Below are positions 1-8,105 of a stretch of 64,000 nucleotides of DNA, piece after piece. The translations under genes and the position numbers were made by a program. Positions within the stretch are counted from its first letter, which is position 1, and each line of letters begins with the position of its first letter. This DNA comes from Sphingomonas sp. TZW2008. GTDB taxonomy: Bacteria > Pseudomonadota > Alphaproteobacteria > Sphingomonadales > Sphingomonadaceae. Below the pieces are notes generated by a model. It did no database searches. It saw nothing but the letters and a program-made list of their open reading frames with translations, and was not told where the DNA came from. The DNA lies in NCBI RefSeq assembly GCF_002117915.1, contig NZ_BDJB01000014.1, positions 186,983 through 250,982 of the forward strand, in the 5' to 3' direction.

Positions 1-112
1 TCGACTTGAGCTCCTGCAGACAGACGATATCGGGCTGCTGCTCGGCGAGATATTCGAGCAGGCGCGGCAGGCGCGCCTTGATGCCGTTGACGTTGTAGGT
101 GACGATCTTCAC
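1..112 (-). CDS. xth: Exodeoxyribonuclease III, N-terminal fragment
   Basis: Only the first 37 codons are in the window; the rest lies beyond the left edge. The start reads VKIVTYNVNGIKARLPRLL and continues to PDIVCLQELKS, the signature beginning of the ExoIII/AP-endonuclease family: an early Asn (YNVNG) and the metal-binding Glu of LQE. These enzymes cut abasic sites and degrade DNA 3' to 5' in base excision repair. The start is GTG at 110-112; an in-frame ATG is absent and the family begins with this motif, so GTG fits. It lies 10 nt downstream of erpA on the same strand, probably in one transcript. Confidence 0.88.
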   Translation of the reverse strand, partial: MKIVTYNVNGIKARLPRLLEYLAEQQPDIVCLQELKS

Positions 113-122
113 GCCACGCTGC

Positions 123-461
123 TTACACCGAGAAGCTGGTGCCGCAACCGCAACCCGATGCCGCGACGGGATTGTCGACTCGGAACGCCGCGCCGCCGAG
201 CGATTCGACATAGTCGACCGACGCGCCGCGAACGAGATCGAGGCTGATGTCGTCGACGACCAGGCGGACGCCATCGGTTTCGGCGATCGTGTCGCCGGCC
301 TCCGGCGCGGCGGCGAACCCGAATTTATACTGGAAGCCGGAGCAACCGCCGCCCTCGACCGACAGGCGCAGGATCGCGGGCTTGTTCTGCTTGGCGGCGA
401 TCGCCGCAACCCGCGCGGCGGCAGACGTGGTCAGCGAGATATCGGGTGCGAGCGTTGCCAT
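123..461 (-). CDS. erpA: HesB/IscA-family iron-sulfur cluster insertion protein (ErpA-like)
   Basis: A 112-residue A-type carrier protein that would deliver Fe-S clusters to apo-proteins in the cytoplasm. The three conserved cysteines are visible: one in GGGCSGFQYKF (about residue 40) and two in ASGCGCGTSFSV at the C-terminus. The length matches the family. The open frame extends upstream to 641, but that part is Arg/Ser-rich and lacks family character; the ATG at 459-461 precedes MATLAPDISLT, a normal start. It lies between an M23 peptidase gene and xth on the same strand. ErpA and IscA are hard to separate by sequence alone; a stand-alone gene without isc neighbours favours ErpA. Confidence 0.9.
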   Translation of the reverse strand: MATLAPDISLTTSAAARVAAIAAKQNKPAILRLSVEGGGCSGFQYKFGFAAAPEAGDTIAETDGVRLVVDDISLDLVRGASVDYVESLGGAAFRVDNPVAASGCGCGTSFSV

Positions 462-501
462 GGCGTCGAGATAAGCGCGCCCTGCCCCGCCCGCAACCGG
501 A

Positions 502-1698
502 TCAGAGGCCGTCCTGCGCCGCCGGGCCAGTCGCCGAGACCGGGATCTGGCCGACCGAACGATCCTTCGCCGCGAGCAGGTAATCCGCGGTGGTGAGGAA
601 TGGCACCGGATTGACCGCATGGCCGTCGATGCGGACCTCATAGTGGAGGTGCGGGCCGGTCGAACGGCCGGTCGAGCCCATCAGGCCGATGATCTGCCCG
701 CGACGTACCCGGCCGTTGGCAGTGACGATGATCTTCGACAGGTGGCCGTAGCGGGTGGCGATGCCCTTGCCGTGGTTGATCTCGACCATGTTGCCGTAGC
801 CGCCCTGGCGCTCGGCGTGGCTGATGATCCCGTCGGCGGTGGCGTAGATCGGCGTGCCCGTCGGGCCGGGGATGTCGACGCCGGCGTGCATCGCCGCCGA
901 GCCGCGGAACGGATCGCTGCGGATGCCGAAATTGCTGGTGAAGCTGAGGTGCTGGACCGGCTGGACCGAAGGGATCGCGATCACGCCCTGCTCGAGCGTA
1001 TCGAGCTTCTTCCAGGTCATGAACAGCGACCGGAACTGAGCGTCGGCGCTGAGATCGGCGGTTGCCTCGGCGCTCGCCGCCGGGATCAGCGGGCCGCCCA
1101 TCGCCGCGCTCTGCTTCACGATGCGGTCGGGACGCAGCCCGAGCTTGCGGATCTCGCGCGTCGCCATCGCGTAGCGCTGCTGCAATTGACGCGTGGCTTC
1201 GCCGGCGAGCGTCGCCTGACGCTGCTCGAGCTTGCCGAACGGCGCCACGACATAGGCGGCGAGGCGATCGTCGGTTGGCTGGAGCTTGAGGGTCGCCAAC
1301 GCGAGCTTCTTCTCGTCACCCTCGCCCGTCAGCGCGGCGGCGAGCAGCGCCTGACGCTGCTCGATACGCGCGGCATGCTGCTCGGCGGTCTCGCGGATCG
1401 TCGCGACGCGCGCCTGCATGCGCACCAGCTTGCGCTCCATCGTCGCGAGGCGCTGCTCGCTTTGCACCGGAGCAGCGAGACCGGCAGCGACCGCTGCGTC
1501 ACCAGTTGCGCTTGCTGCGCCGTAGCCGGCGAAGGCAACGACAGTAGCAGCCACGCCCGCTGCCAGACTCTGGGACACGCCGCCGAGGCGGATCCGGCGG
1601 ATCGACTGGCCATCGTGGAAGATCACGTGCCGCGGGGCGAACACCGCACGGGCGCCGGCGGCAAAGCGGTTAACAGACGCGGTAAAAATCTTGGTCAT
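502..1698 (-). CDS. M23-family metallopeptidase with membrane anchor and coiled coil
   Basis: A 398-residue LytM/M23 peptidase that would act on peptidoglycan in the periplasm or regulate amidases. A hydrophobic segment lies near residues 45-65, followed by an Ala/Gln/Arg-rich helical region (about 75-180) that reads as a coiled coil. The C-terminal M23 domain (about 265-375) carries the zinc motifs HAGVDIPG and HLHYEV and the core GYGNMVEINHG. All metal ligands expected of an active enzyme are present, so it need not be a degenerate EnvC/NlpD-type activator. The ATG at 1696-1698 is the only reasonable start. It is 40 nt upstream of erpA in the same direction. Substrate is not decidable from sequence. 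Confidence 0.88.
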   Translation of the reverse strand: MTKIFTASVNRFAAGARAVFAPRHVIFHDGQSIRRIRLGGVSQSLAAGVAATVVAFAGYGAASATGDAAVAAGLAAPVQSEQRLATMERKLVRMQARVATIRETAEQHAARIEQRQALLAAALTGEGDEKKLALATLKLQPTDDRLAAYVVAPFGKLEQRQATLAGEATRQLQQRYAMATREIRKLGLRPDRIVKQSAAMGGPLIPAASAEATADLSADAQFRSLFMTWKKLDTLEQGVIAIPSVQPVQHLSFTSNFGIRSDPFRGSAAMHAGVDIPGPTGTPIYATADGIISHAERQGGYGNMVEINHGKGIATRYGHLSKIIVTANGRVRRGQIIGLMGSTGRSTGPHLHYEVRIDGHAVNPVPFLTTADYLLAAKDRSVGQIPVSATGPAAQDGL

Positions 1699-1825
1699 CG
1701 AACCCCGGACGAAATCGTTGCAAACGACGTACGCCGAGGCGACCCGACGCGCTTAATTCCAATCACTGGTCTGGATTGCGGCCCCCCGCATCCCGACGCG
1801 CCATTACTGGGCCCGGCCCGGCGCT

Positions 1826-2626
1826 TTAGGCAAGGTCGGCGTAGAATTCGCGCGTCAGGCCGGCAGAGTCGCGCGCCGAGCCGTTGAACGGCGCTTTCAC
1901 AATGCCGCGAAACCGCGCCAGGATGAGCGACCGCCAATGCGCGACAGGAGCGAATCCGTTCGCCTCGCACGCGATCGCGAACCACTTGGTGCCGAAGCCG
2001 ACGTGGCGGATCTCGTCGTGGTAGATGCGCTGGAGGATTCGGGCACTGGCCACGTCGCCGGCCGCGACGAACCGCTCGACTGTTGCCGGCGTGACGTCGA
2101 GCCCACGCGCTTCGAGTGCCATCGGCACGACCGCGAGGCGCGCGACCACGTCGTCGCTCGTCGCATCCGCCGCTTCCCACAGCCCGGCGTGTGCCGGGAG
2201 CGCGCCGTAGCCGCTGCCGAGTGCGCGCAGCCGCCGGTCGAGCAGCGCAAAGTGGATCGCCTCGTCGGCACCTACCGAGATCCAATCGTCGACGAAGCTG
2301 CGCGGAAAAAGCGCTCCGAAACGCCCGACAAGATCGAAAGCGAGATCGATTGCGGTGAATTCGATGTGCGCCAGCGCATGGAGCAGCGCGATCCGCCCGC
2401 GCTCCGATCCTGCCTTGCCGCGTCGTGGCATCCTCCCCGGCGACAGCAGTTCGGGTCGATCTGGCCGCGCGGGCGCGGCGGGCATCGCCGTGTCGAAGCA
2501 ATGCGCGAGATAACCCTGCCGCCAGGCCCGTGCCGCGCGCCGCGCCGCCTTGATCTTCGCGGCGGGCTCGGCGGTTTCCAGCACCGTGCGCGCCGCTGCT
2601 GCGACACTAGGCGATGCGATCGTCAC
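1826..2626 (-). CDS. DUF455 family ferritin-like protein
   Basis: A 266-residue protein of the DUF455 family, which adopts a ferritin-like four-helix fold and is linked in some annotations to tRNA-modifying MiaE-like diiron enzymes. Visible candidate metal ligands are the Glu/His pairs in HALAHIEFTAID, GADEAIHFALLDRRL and IYHDEIRHVGFG, spaced as in carboxylate-bridged diiron proteins. The start is GTG at 2624-2626 (VTIASPS), which overlaps the TGA of bcp as GTGA; the longer upstream frame runs through bcp and is rejected. The biological role is unknown. Tight overlap with bcp suggests co-translation and perhaps a shared oxidative theme, which is inference. Confidence 0.8.
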   Translation of the reverse strand: MTIASPSVAAAARTVLETAEPAAKIKAARRAARAWRQGYLAHCFDTAMPAAPARPDRPELLSPGRMPRRGKAGSERGRIALLHALAHIEFTAIDLAFDLVGRFGALFPRSFVDDWISVGADEAIHFALLDRRLRALGSGYGALPAHAGLWEAADATSDDVVARLAVVPMALEARGLDVTPATVERFVAAGDVASARILQRIYHDEIRHVGFGTKWFAIACEANGFAPVAHWRSLILARFRGIVKAPFNGSARDSAGLTREFYADLA

Positions 2627-3069
2627 AGTGCGCGAGCAGCCTCGAGCACCGCGGCGGCGTGGCCGGGCACCTTCACCTTGCGCCACGCCTGCACGAGCGC
2701 GCCGTCGGAACCGAACAGAAAGGTCGATCGCTCGATTCCCATATATTGCCGGCCGTACATCGATTTCTCGACCCATACGCCGAATGCGGTGCAGGCAGAC
2801 CCATCCTCGTCACTCGCCAGCGGCACGGCGAGATCGTATTTGGCGGTGAAGTTGGCGTGACGCTTGGGCGTATCGCGCGAGATGCCGAGCACGCCGACTC
2901 CCGCATCACGGAAATCATCGATCAGCGCAGAAAATTCCTGCGCCTCGCGCGTGCAACCGGCGGTATCGTCCTTTGGATAGAAATAGATGACGATCGGGCG
3001 CGGCTGATCGTGCAGGCGCAGGGGCGCACCGTCAGTTGCGGTCACCGTCACGTCGGGCAGTTGGTCCAT
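2623..3069 (-). CDS. bcp: Peroxiredoxin of the BCP/PrxQ type
   Basis: A 148-residue thiol peroxidase that reduces hydrogen peroxide and organic peroxides in the cytoplasm. The family core YFYPKDDTAGCTREAQEF contains the peroxidatic Cys (about residue 39), and GIERSTFLF is the usual later strand. In E. coli BCP a resolving Cys lies five residues after the peroxidatic one; here that position is Gln. A second Cys lies in GSACTAFGVW, so resolution may use that residue or an external thiol. The first 38 nt overlap the end of glnE and the last 4 overlap the DUF455 gene. Confidence 0.9.
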   Translation of the reverse strand: MDQLPDVTVTATDGAPLRLHDQPRPIVIYFYPKDDTAGCTREAQEFSALIDDFRDAGVGVLGISRDTPKRHANFTAKYDLAVPLASDEDGSACTAFGVWVEKSMYGRQYMGIERSTFLFGSDGALVQAWRKVKVPGHAAAVLEAARAL

Positions 3070-5731
3070 CGGTCACTTCCTTCCACGCGTCGATCACCTC
3101 CTGCCGGGCCGCATCGAAGGCCGCAACCACCGCGTCCCAGTCGGGCAGGCCGAGCGCGCGGGCGATCAGCGCGCGGGTCGCCGGCGCATCGGGGGCCGCT
3201 GCGTCGGGCGCGACGAGGCGTAGCGTGACGATGAGCCGTGTGAGCAGATCGTGCGCCTCGGCAATCCGGGATGGTAGGCCGAGCGCCGCGATCGCCTGTG
3301 TCAGATCGGGGTGGAAGCCGGTGCGGCGCGTCAGCTGCGCGACATGGACGGCAAATTCGAGATCGACGAGGCCACCGGGCAGCAGCTTGGCATCGAGCGC
3401 GCCCGCGGGCGGCTTGTGCGCCGCCATCTCGGCACGCATCGCGATCGCATCCGCGACGACATCGCGCTGCGGCCGGTCGCCGGCAAGCACATGGCCGATC
3501 ACGTCCGTCACCGCATCGCGCGCCGATCGCGTGCCGAACACGACGCGCGCGCGGGTGAGCGCCATATGTTCCCACGTCCACGCGCTCTCACGCTGATACT
3601 GCGCGAACGACGCGAGGTTGACGACTAGCGGCCCCTGCGTACCAGACGGCCGCAGCCGCGTGTCGATCGGGTACAGCGGCCCGGCCGCGGTCGGCACCGA
3701 CAGCGCCGCGGTCACGCGCTGCGCGAGCCGGTTGTAGTAGAGCGTCGCGCCGAGCGGCTTGGCGCCGTCCGACTCGCCCGCGAAATCGCCGGTGAAGAGG
3801 TAGACGAGATCGAGATCAGACGCGTGCGTCAGCGCGCCGCCCCCGAGCCGGCCGAGCGCGACGATGACGAACTCGCTGTCGGGCACGTGGCCGTACGCGC
3901 GCGCGAATTCCGCGATCGTGGCCTCGGTCAGCACGGCGATCGCTGCTTCGGCGACGCGTGAATAGCCGGCTGCGACTTCGAGTGGGTCGGAACTGCCCGC
4001 CACGATCTGCGCGCCAAGCGCAAAGCGGCGATCACCGACGACACGGCGCACGTGCTCGAGCTGCGCCTGATAGTCCGCGCCGCGCTCGCGCAGCGTCATC
4101 TCTCGCGCGAGATCGCCGACATCGCCGACCGGATCGAAGGCGGAAGCATCGATCAGCCCGTCGAGTAGATCGGGGCGCCGCGCCAGCTCGTCGGCAAGCG
4201 TCGTCGCGTGGCTGAGCAACTGCGCCAGCAGCGTCGCGAGTGCCGGGCGCGCTTCGAGCAAGCGAAAGATGTTCACCGCGCTCGGCAGTCGTTCGAGCAG
4301 GCGGTCGAGGCTCAGCAACACCGCCTGCGGCACGGCTGCCTCAGCGAAGGCCGAGACGAGGCCAGGCAGCACCGCCTCGAGCGCCGCCTGCGCCGCGGCG
4401 CTACGCAGCGCAGGGTAGCGCGCCGCACGCCACGCCGCGATCCGCGCCGCGGCTCCTTCGGGCGCATCGAAGCCGAGCGTGGCGAGGTGCGCCGTCAGGG
4501 TTTCCGTGTCGAACGACAGGCCGGCGGGCACGGGCGGCGCGAGCCGATCGAAGATCGCCGCGACGCGCGTGACGTGCGGACGAAGGTGATCGAGCAGCGC
4601 GGCCCCGTCCACGCGCCCATCGAGTTGCGAGACGCGGTCGAGCGCCGCACCGGTCGGCAGATGATGCGTCTGGCGATCGTCGATCATCTGGACGCGATGC
4701 TCCGCCGTCCGCAGCGCGACATAGGCGTCGATCAGCGCCGCTGCGTCGTCGGGCGCGATCCGCCCGGCGTCGGCGAGCGCGCGGAGCGCGGCGCGGGTGT
4801 CGGCGACGCGCAGCGCCGGCTCGCGACCGCCGTGAATCAGCTGGTGGATCTGCGCGAAGAATTCGACCTCGCGGATGCCGCCACGGCCGCGCTTCAGATC
4901 GTACCCCGGGCCGAATGCCTGTCCTTGCGCGTGATGATCGCGGATGCGGCGGGTGATCGCGACGATCTCACCGATCGCCCCGAAATCGAGGCTGCGCCGC
5001 CAGATGAACGGCCGGATGGCGTCGAGGAACGACTTGCCGAGAGCGATGTCGCCTGCCGCAGCTCGGGCGCGGATGAACGCGGCGCGCTCCCACGGCAGCG
5101 CCTGCGATTCGTAATAAGCGATCGCCGCGTCGATCGGGAGTGCGATCGGTGTCGCTTCGGGACTTGGACGGAGGCGCAGATCGACGCGCAGGACGTAGCC
5201 GTCACCATCGGGCTGTTGGAGAAGCTCGATCACCCGTCGCCCGATCCGCACCGCCGCATCGACCGGCTCTTCGTTGGCGCGGTGGGGCAGCGTTTCGGGG
5301 TCGAACAGGAAGATCGGATCGATGTCGGACGAATAGTTGAGCTCGCCGCTGCCCTGCTTGCCGAGCGCGATTGCGGCGAAGCCACGCGGCTCGGCATCGG
5401 GATAGCGTTCGGTGATCGCCGCCGTGATCGCGCGATCGAGTGCGAGATCGGCGAAGTCGCTCAGCGCGCGCGTGACGCCCGAAAGATCGAGGCAGCCTGC
5501 GAGGTCGCCGATCGCGACCTGAAGCGCGAGGCGCCGACGTGCGAGTCGCAGGGCCCGGGGGAGCGGCTCGGCGGGGTCGATCTCCACCGATCGCGCCACG
5601 GTCGCCGCAGAAAAATCAGGCTGGCGGCGAAGCAGCATCGCGAGAAACGGGGCGTGCAACGAGGCGCGGTCAATCGCACCGGCGACAGCAGCAGCCTCGC
5701 ATTTTTTGCTTGACAAAATCCCAATAGCCAT
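3032..5731 (-). CDS. glnE: Bifunctional glutamine synthetase adenylyltransferase/deadenylase
   Basis: An 899-residue GlnE that adds and removes AMP on glutamine synthetase in response to nitrogen status relayed by PII. Two nucleotidyltransferase halves are visible: GKQGSGELNYSSDIDPIFLF (about residues 124-143) and GRLGGGALTHASDLDLVYLF (about 625-645), each with the G-G/S...D-x-D core. The later stretch LLPGGLVDLEFAVHVAQL matches the C-terminal GlnD-PII-linked region. Length is normal for alphaproteobacteria. The ATG at 5729-5731 is taken as start with no strong ribosome site. No nitrogen genes are adjacent; it reads into bcp with a 38-nt overlap. Confidence 0.93.
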   Translation of the reverse strand: MAIGILSSKKCEAAAVAGAIDRASLHAPFLAMLLRRQPDFSAATVARSVEIDPAEPLPRALRLARRRLALQVAIGDLAGCLDLSGVTRALSDFADLALDRAITAAITERYPDAEPRGFAAIALGKQGSGELNYSSDIDPIFLFDPETLPHRANEEPVDAAVRIGRRVIELLQQPDGDGYVLRVDLRLRPSPEATPIALPIDAAIAYYESQALPWERAAFIRARAAAGDIALGKSFLDAIRPFIWRRSLDFGAIGEIVAITRRIRDHHAQGQAFGPGYDLKRGRGGIREVEFFAQIHQLIHGGREPALRVADTRAALRALADAGRIAPDDAAALIDAYVALRTAEHRVQMIDDRQTHHLPTGAALDRVSQLDGRVDGAALLDHLRPHVTRVAAIFDRLAPPVPAGLSFDTETLTAHLATLGFDAPEGAAARIAAWRAARYPALRSAAAQAALEAVLPGLVSAFAEAAVPQAVLLSLDRLLERLPSAVNIFRLLEARPALATLLAQLLSHATTLADELARRPDLLDGLIDASAFDPVGDVGDLAREMTLRERGADYQAQLEHVRRVVGDRRFALGAQIVAGSSDPLEVAAGYSRVAEAAIAVLTEATIAEFARAYGHVPDSEFVIVALGRLGGGALTHASDLDLVYLFTGDFAGESDGAKPLGATLYYNRLAQRVTAALSVPTAAGPLYPIDTRLRPSGTQGPLVVNLASFAQYQRESAWTWEHMALTRARVVFGTRSARDAVTDVIGHVLAGDRPQRDVVADAIAMRAEMAAHKPPAGALDAKLLPGGLVDLEFAVHVAQLTRRTGFHPDLTQAIAALGLPSRIAEAHDLLTRLIVTLRLVAPDAAAPDAPATRALIARALGLPDWDAVVAAFDAARQEVIDAWKEVTDGPTARRDGDRN

Positions 5732-5733
5732 TC

Positions 5734-5759
5734 CGCGACGAAACCCTTCCCTCGTCGCG
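5734..5759. repeat. Inverted repeat between glnE and a divergent small ORF
   Basis: CGCGACGA (5734-5741) is followed after 10 nt by its exact reverse complement TCGTCGCG (5752-5759). It lies just upstream of the glnE start and 14 nt before the small plus-strand ORF. It could be an operator or a leader hairpin; nothing in the sequence decides this. Confidence 0.4.
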
Positions 5760-5773
5760 ACGTTCTATCGCCC

Positions 5774-5950
5774 ATGATGAGCAGTGACCATAAGACGCAG
5801 AATGCGCCGGCTGCCGGATATTTCGTCCGCCGGCCGCGTGCTACCGACGCACTTGGAGAGGCGCTACGGCGTGCTTACGGCGACGCGCGCCGTTCGCCGC
5901 CGGAGCTTGAGAGCTACCTTGCCGATCTAGATCACGCGACCACGCACTAG
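5774..5950 (+). CDS. 58-aa NepR-like small protein facing ecfG
   Basis: An open frame of 58 codons, divergent from glnE and ending 1 nt before the convergent ecfG stop. Its C-terminal half reads ALGEALRRAYGDARRS then PPELESYLADLD. Aligned to the genuine NepR at 7931-8095 (MGAALRSIYQKTVDENVPDEMISLLGKL), Gly, Ala, Leu-Arg, Tyr, Pro, Glu and Leu positions recur with one gap, the pattern of the EcfG-binding helices. The N-terminal part is short and polar, as in NepR. No convincing ribosome site precedes the ATG-ATG start, and third-position GC is lower than in neighbours. It may be a diverged second anti-sigma factor or an unrelated ORF. Confidence 0.45.
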   Translation: MMSSDHKTQNAPAAGYFVRRPRATDALGEALRRAYGDARRSPPELESYLADLDHATTH

Positions 5951-5951
5951 C

Positions 5952-6593
5952 TCAGCGGTCGCGGCTGAGCTCGTCGACTTCGTCCATGATTTCGTCGAGC
6001 GTCGCCTTGGTACCGACGACGGTGTGATCAGTCCGCGACGTCATGTCGCTGCCGCTCATCAGATTTTCCAGCGCGACGCGGCCGCGTGCGACGCGGCTCT
6101 TGATCGTGCCGACCGCGACGCCGCAGATCTCCGCCGCCTCTTCGTAGGCAAACCCGCCCGCGCCAACGAGGATCAACGCCTCGCGCTGCGGTTGCGGCAG
6201 ATGAAGCAACGCGCGCTGCATGTCGGCAAGCTCGACGTGCTTGTCCTGGCTTGCCGGCGCGGCGAGCAGGCGATCGGCGACGAGATCGTCCCACTCGCCC
6301 TTGAAGCGCGCGCGGCGCATCTGTGACAGATACAGGTTGCGCAGGATGATGAAGGTCCAGGCGCGCATGTTGGTGCCCGCCTGGAAACGCTTGCGCGCAG
6401 CCCACGCCTTGAGCAGCGTTTCCTGCACCAGATCGTCGGCGAGATCGCGGTTGCCCGACAGCGAACGACCGAAGGCGCGAAGGTGCGGGATAACCTGCGC
6501 CAGCTGCGCCTTAAATTCGGGATCGGATAGCGCGACGTGCTCGACCGGCGCATCGACGGCCGCGACATCGTCGCGCGGTTCAGCTTGCGTCAT
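5952..6593 (-). CDS. ecfG: General stress response sigma factor EcfG
   Basis: A group ECF15-type sigma factor that directs RNA polymerase to GGAAC-N16/17-CGTT promoters. Region 2 is visible in HLRAFGRSLSGNRDLADDL, LVQETLLKAWAARKRF and AWTFIILRNLYLSQMRRARF; region 4 in LPQPQREALILVGAGGFAYE and IKSRVARGRVALENLM. The frame is open up to an ATG at 6686, which would add 31 poorly conserved residues; I chose the ATG at 6591-6593 (MTQAEPRDD) but neither start has a strong ribosome site. It lies downstream of phyR and a 47-aa membrane ORF on the same strand, while nepR is divergent. Its activity is expected to be held by NepR and released by phosphorylated PhyR. Confidence 0.92.
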   Translation of the reverse strand: MTQAEPRDDVAAVDAPVEHVALSDPEFKAQLAQVIPHLRAFGRSLSGNRDLADDLVQETLLKAWAARKRFQAGTNMRAWTFIILRNLYLSQMRRARFKGEWDDLVADRLLAAPASQDKHVELADMQRALLHLPQPQREALILVGAGGFAYEEAAEICGVAVGTIKSRVARGRVALENLMSGSDMTSRTDHTVVGTKATLDEIMDEVDELSRDR

Positions 6594-6698
6594 GTGTAGT
6601 CGATCATTCCCCGCGCCGGGCGTTTCCGACGTTGTATTCGCAAGATAGGTGGAGCCAGCCCGATTTGCCAGCCGGTCGGTCAACATTGTCGAGCAGCC

Positions 6699-6842
6699 TT
6701 ACTGCCGCGCGAACAGCAAGGCCGCAAATATGACGATCACTAGGATCAGCGAGATCGGGAGGATGTAGCGCGTCATGTGCGGGGTCGATCCCGCACGCGC
6801 CTCATCGGTGGTGACTTCGACCCGTTCGTTTTCATTCGCCAT
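6699..6842 (-). CDS. 47-aa single-span membrane peptide between phyR and ecfG
   Basis: ATG at 6840-6842 to TAA at 6699-6701. The peptide has a polar, acidic N-terminal half (MANENERVEVTTDEARAG) and one hydrophobic span (about residues 26-45, YILPISLILVIVIFAALLF) ending in ARQ. It sits 44 nt after phyR and 12 nt before the longest possible ecfG start on the same strand, so it is probably part of a phyR-ecfG transcript. No family is recognised. The charge pattern predicts the N-terminus on one side and a very short tail on the other. Function unknown; location suggests a link to the stress response. Confidence 0.62.
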   Translation of the reverse strand: MANENERVEVTTDEARAGSTPHMTRYILPISLILVIVIFAALLFARQ

Positions 6843-6886
6843 AATCGCTCAACCCCCCAACACCGTTTTGGCTCCGTATCGATTGA

Positions 6887-7684
6887 TCACGCGCTCGGCG
6901 TGGTCGACTGGTCGAAGAACAGCGCCTGGCTGATCGCCGCCTTTACGGTGGACCGCTGGAACGGCTTGGTGATGAGGAAGGTCGGCTCCGGCCGCTCGCC
7001 GGTCAGCAGTCGCTCCGGGAAGGCCGTGATGAAGATCACCGGCACCTGGAATTCGGCGAGAATGTCCTTCACCGCATCGATCCCCGACGAATCGTCGGCG
7101 AGCTGGATGTCGGCGAGCACGAGACCGGGACGATCCTCCATCGCTAGCGCCACCGCCTCGTCGCGGGTGACGGCGACGCCGGTCACCTCATGGCCGAGAT
7201 CGCGCACGATCGTCTCGATATCCATCGCGATGATCGGCTCATCCTCGATGATCAGCACGCGGGCGCGCGTCTGGTTCTCGATCTCGGCAAGTGCGTCGGC
7301 GACCAGCGCCTCTACCTCGGACGGCGTCACGTCGATCAGGTATGCCGCATCCTCGGTAGTGAAGCCTTCCATCGCGGTGAGGAGCAGCGCCTGGCGCGAC
7401 AGCGGCGTCATCCGCGCAAGCCGCGAGCGCGCAACCGCTTCCTGATCGTCGACCTCGCCCGGGTCCGCCTGCTCGTCGTCGTTGGTCGAATTCCAGATCG
7501 CCTGAAACGTCCGGTAGAGCCCGAGCCGGGGATCGACGTCGCGCGGGAATTCGCCCGGCGCCGCCACGATCGCCTCGAGCGTCGCGCGAACGTACTTGTC
7601 GCCGTGCGACTGGCTGCCGGTCAGCGCGCGGCCGTAACGACGAAGAAAAGGCAGGTGCGGTGCGAGCTGTTGTCCAAGCGACAT
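6887..7684 (-). CDS. phyR: PhyR, response regulator and anti-anti-sigma factor
   Basis: A 265-residue PhyR. The N-terminal half (about 1-135) mimics a sigma factor (regions 2 and 4; for example SRQALLLTAMEGFTTEDAAY), and the C-terminal half (142-258) is a receiver domain with acidic pocket IIEDEP, phospho-acceptor Asp192 in VLADIQLAD, FITAFPERLL and Lys240. Known mechanism: phosphorylation opens the protein so that the sigma-like part captures NepR and frees EcfG. The frame is open to 7807, but ATG 7682-7684 (MSLGQQLAPHLPFLRRYGRA) matches the family start and has AAGGGAG upstream. Divergent from nepR across a 246-nt control region. Confidence 0.96.
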   Translation of the reverse strand: MSLGQQLAPHLPFLRRYGRALTGSQSHGDKYVRATLEAIVAAPGEFPRDVDPRLGLYRTFQAIWNSTNDDEQADPGEVDDQEAVARSRLARMTPLSRQALLLTAMEGFTTEDAAYLIDVTPSEVEALVADALAEIENQTRARVLIIEDEPIIAMDIETIVRDLGHEVTGVAVTRDEAVALAMEDRPGLVLADIQLADDSSGIDAVKDILAEFQVPVIFITAFPERLLTGERPEPTFLITKPFQRSTVKAAISQALFFDQSTTPSA

Positions 7685-7807
7685 GAGACGGAAAGACTCC
7701 CTTGAAAGTATCGGCCCGACAGCTGCCCGCCGGCCGTGATTGATCAACTCCGTCGATGACCCCCGCAGGCGACCCGACCCCCGATGATGGTATTCATCGC
7801 CGGGCAT

Positions 7808-7832
7808 GGAACAATCGAAGCGCTTTTTGGTT
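7808..7832 (+). promoter_or_regulatory. Candidate EcfG promoter for nepR and the PhyP-like gene
   Basis: GGAAC at 7808-7812, then 16 nt, then GGTT at 7829-7832 (or GTT after 17). This matches the EcfG consensus GGAAC-N16/17-CGTT at all but one base. It lies about 100 nt before the nepR start in the divergent region, as expected for positive feedback on the stress locus. Confidence 0.6.
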
Positions 7833-7930
7833 TCACCGTCGCTGGCACGCCCTGGCGGATCGGTTCATGGGCCCATATTCGGCCATGAGAGCCACAGTCT
7901 TGGCGCATTGGGTGATTCAGGGGGTTAGCG

Positions 7931-8095
7931 TTGAGTTCTGAACGGGAAGCGCCAGAGAAGCGGGTGAAAGCGAAGAAAGCCGCCGTCCAGTCCAAGGATC
8001 GCGACATGGGTGCGGCGCTGCGCTCGATCTACCAAAAGACCGTCGACGAGAATGTGCCGGACGAGATGATTTCACTGCTCGGCAAGCTCGGCTAG
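7931..8095 (+). CDS. nepR: NepR anti-sigma factor
   Basis: A 54-residue NepR. The conserved helices read DMGAALRSIYQKTVDENVP and DEMISLLGKLG, and the N-terminus is short, charged and Lys-rich. NepR binds EcfG and blocks it until PhyR-P takes it away. The start is TTG at 7931-7933 with AGGGGG about 7 nt upstream; no ATG or GTG gives a better start. It ends 10 nt before the PhyP-like gene, forming a two-gene operon divergent from phyR. The gene is short enough to be missed by automatic calling. Confidence 0.93.
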   Translation: MSSEREAPEKRVKAKKAAVQSKDRDMGAALRSIYQKTVDENVPDEMISLLGKLG

Positions 8096-8105
8096 ACACG
8101 ATGCG

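Noticed and set aside
619..1887. 422-codon plus-strand frame opposite the M23 peptidase
   Set aside because: Antisense shadow; the minus strand carries full M23 motifs.
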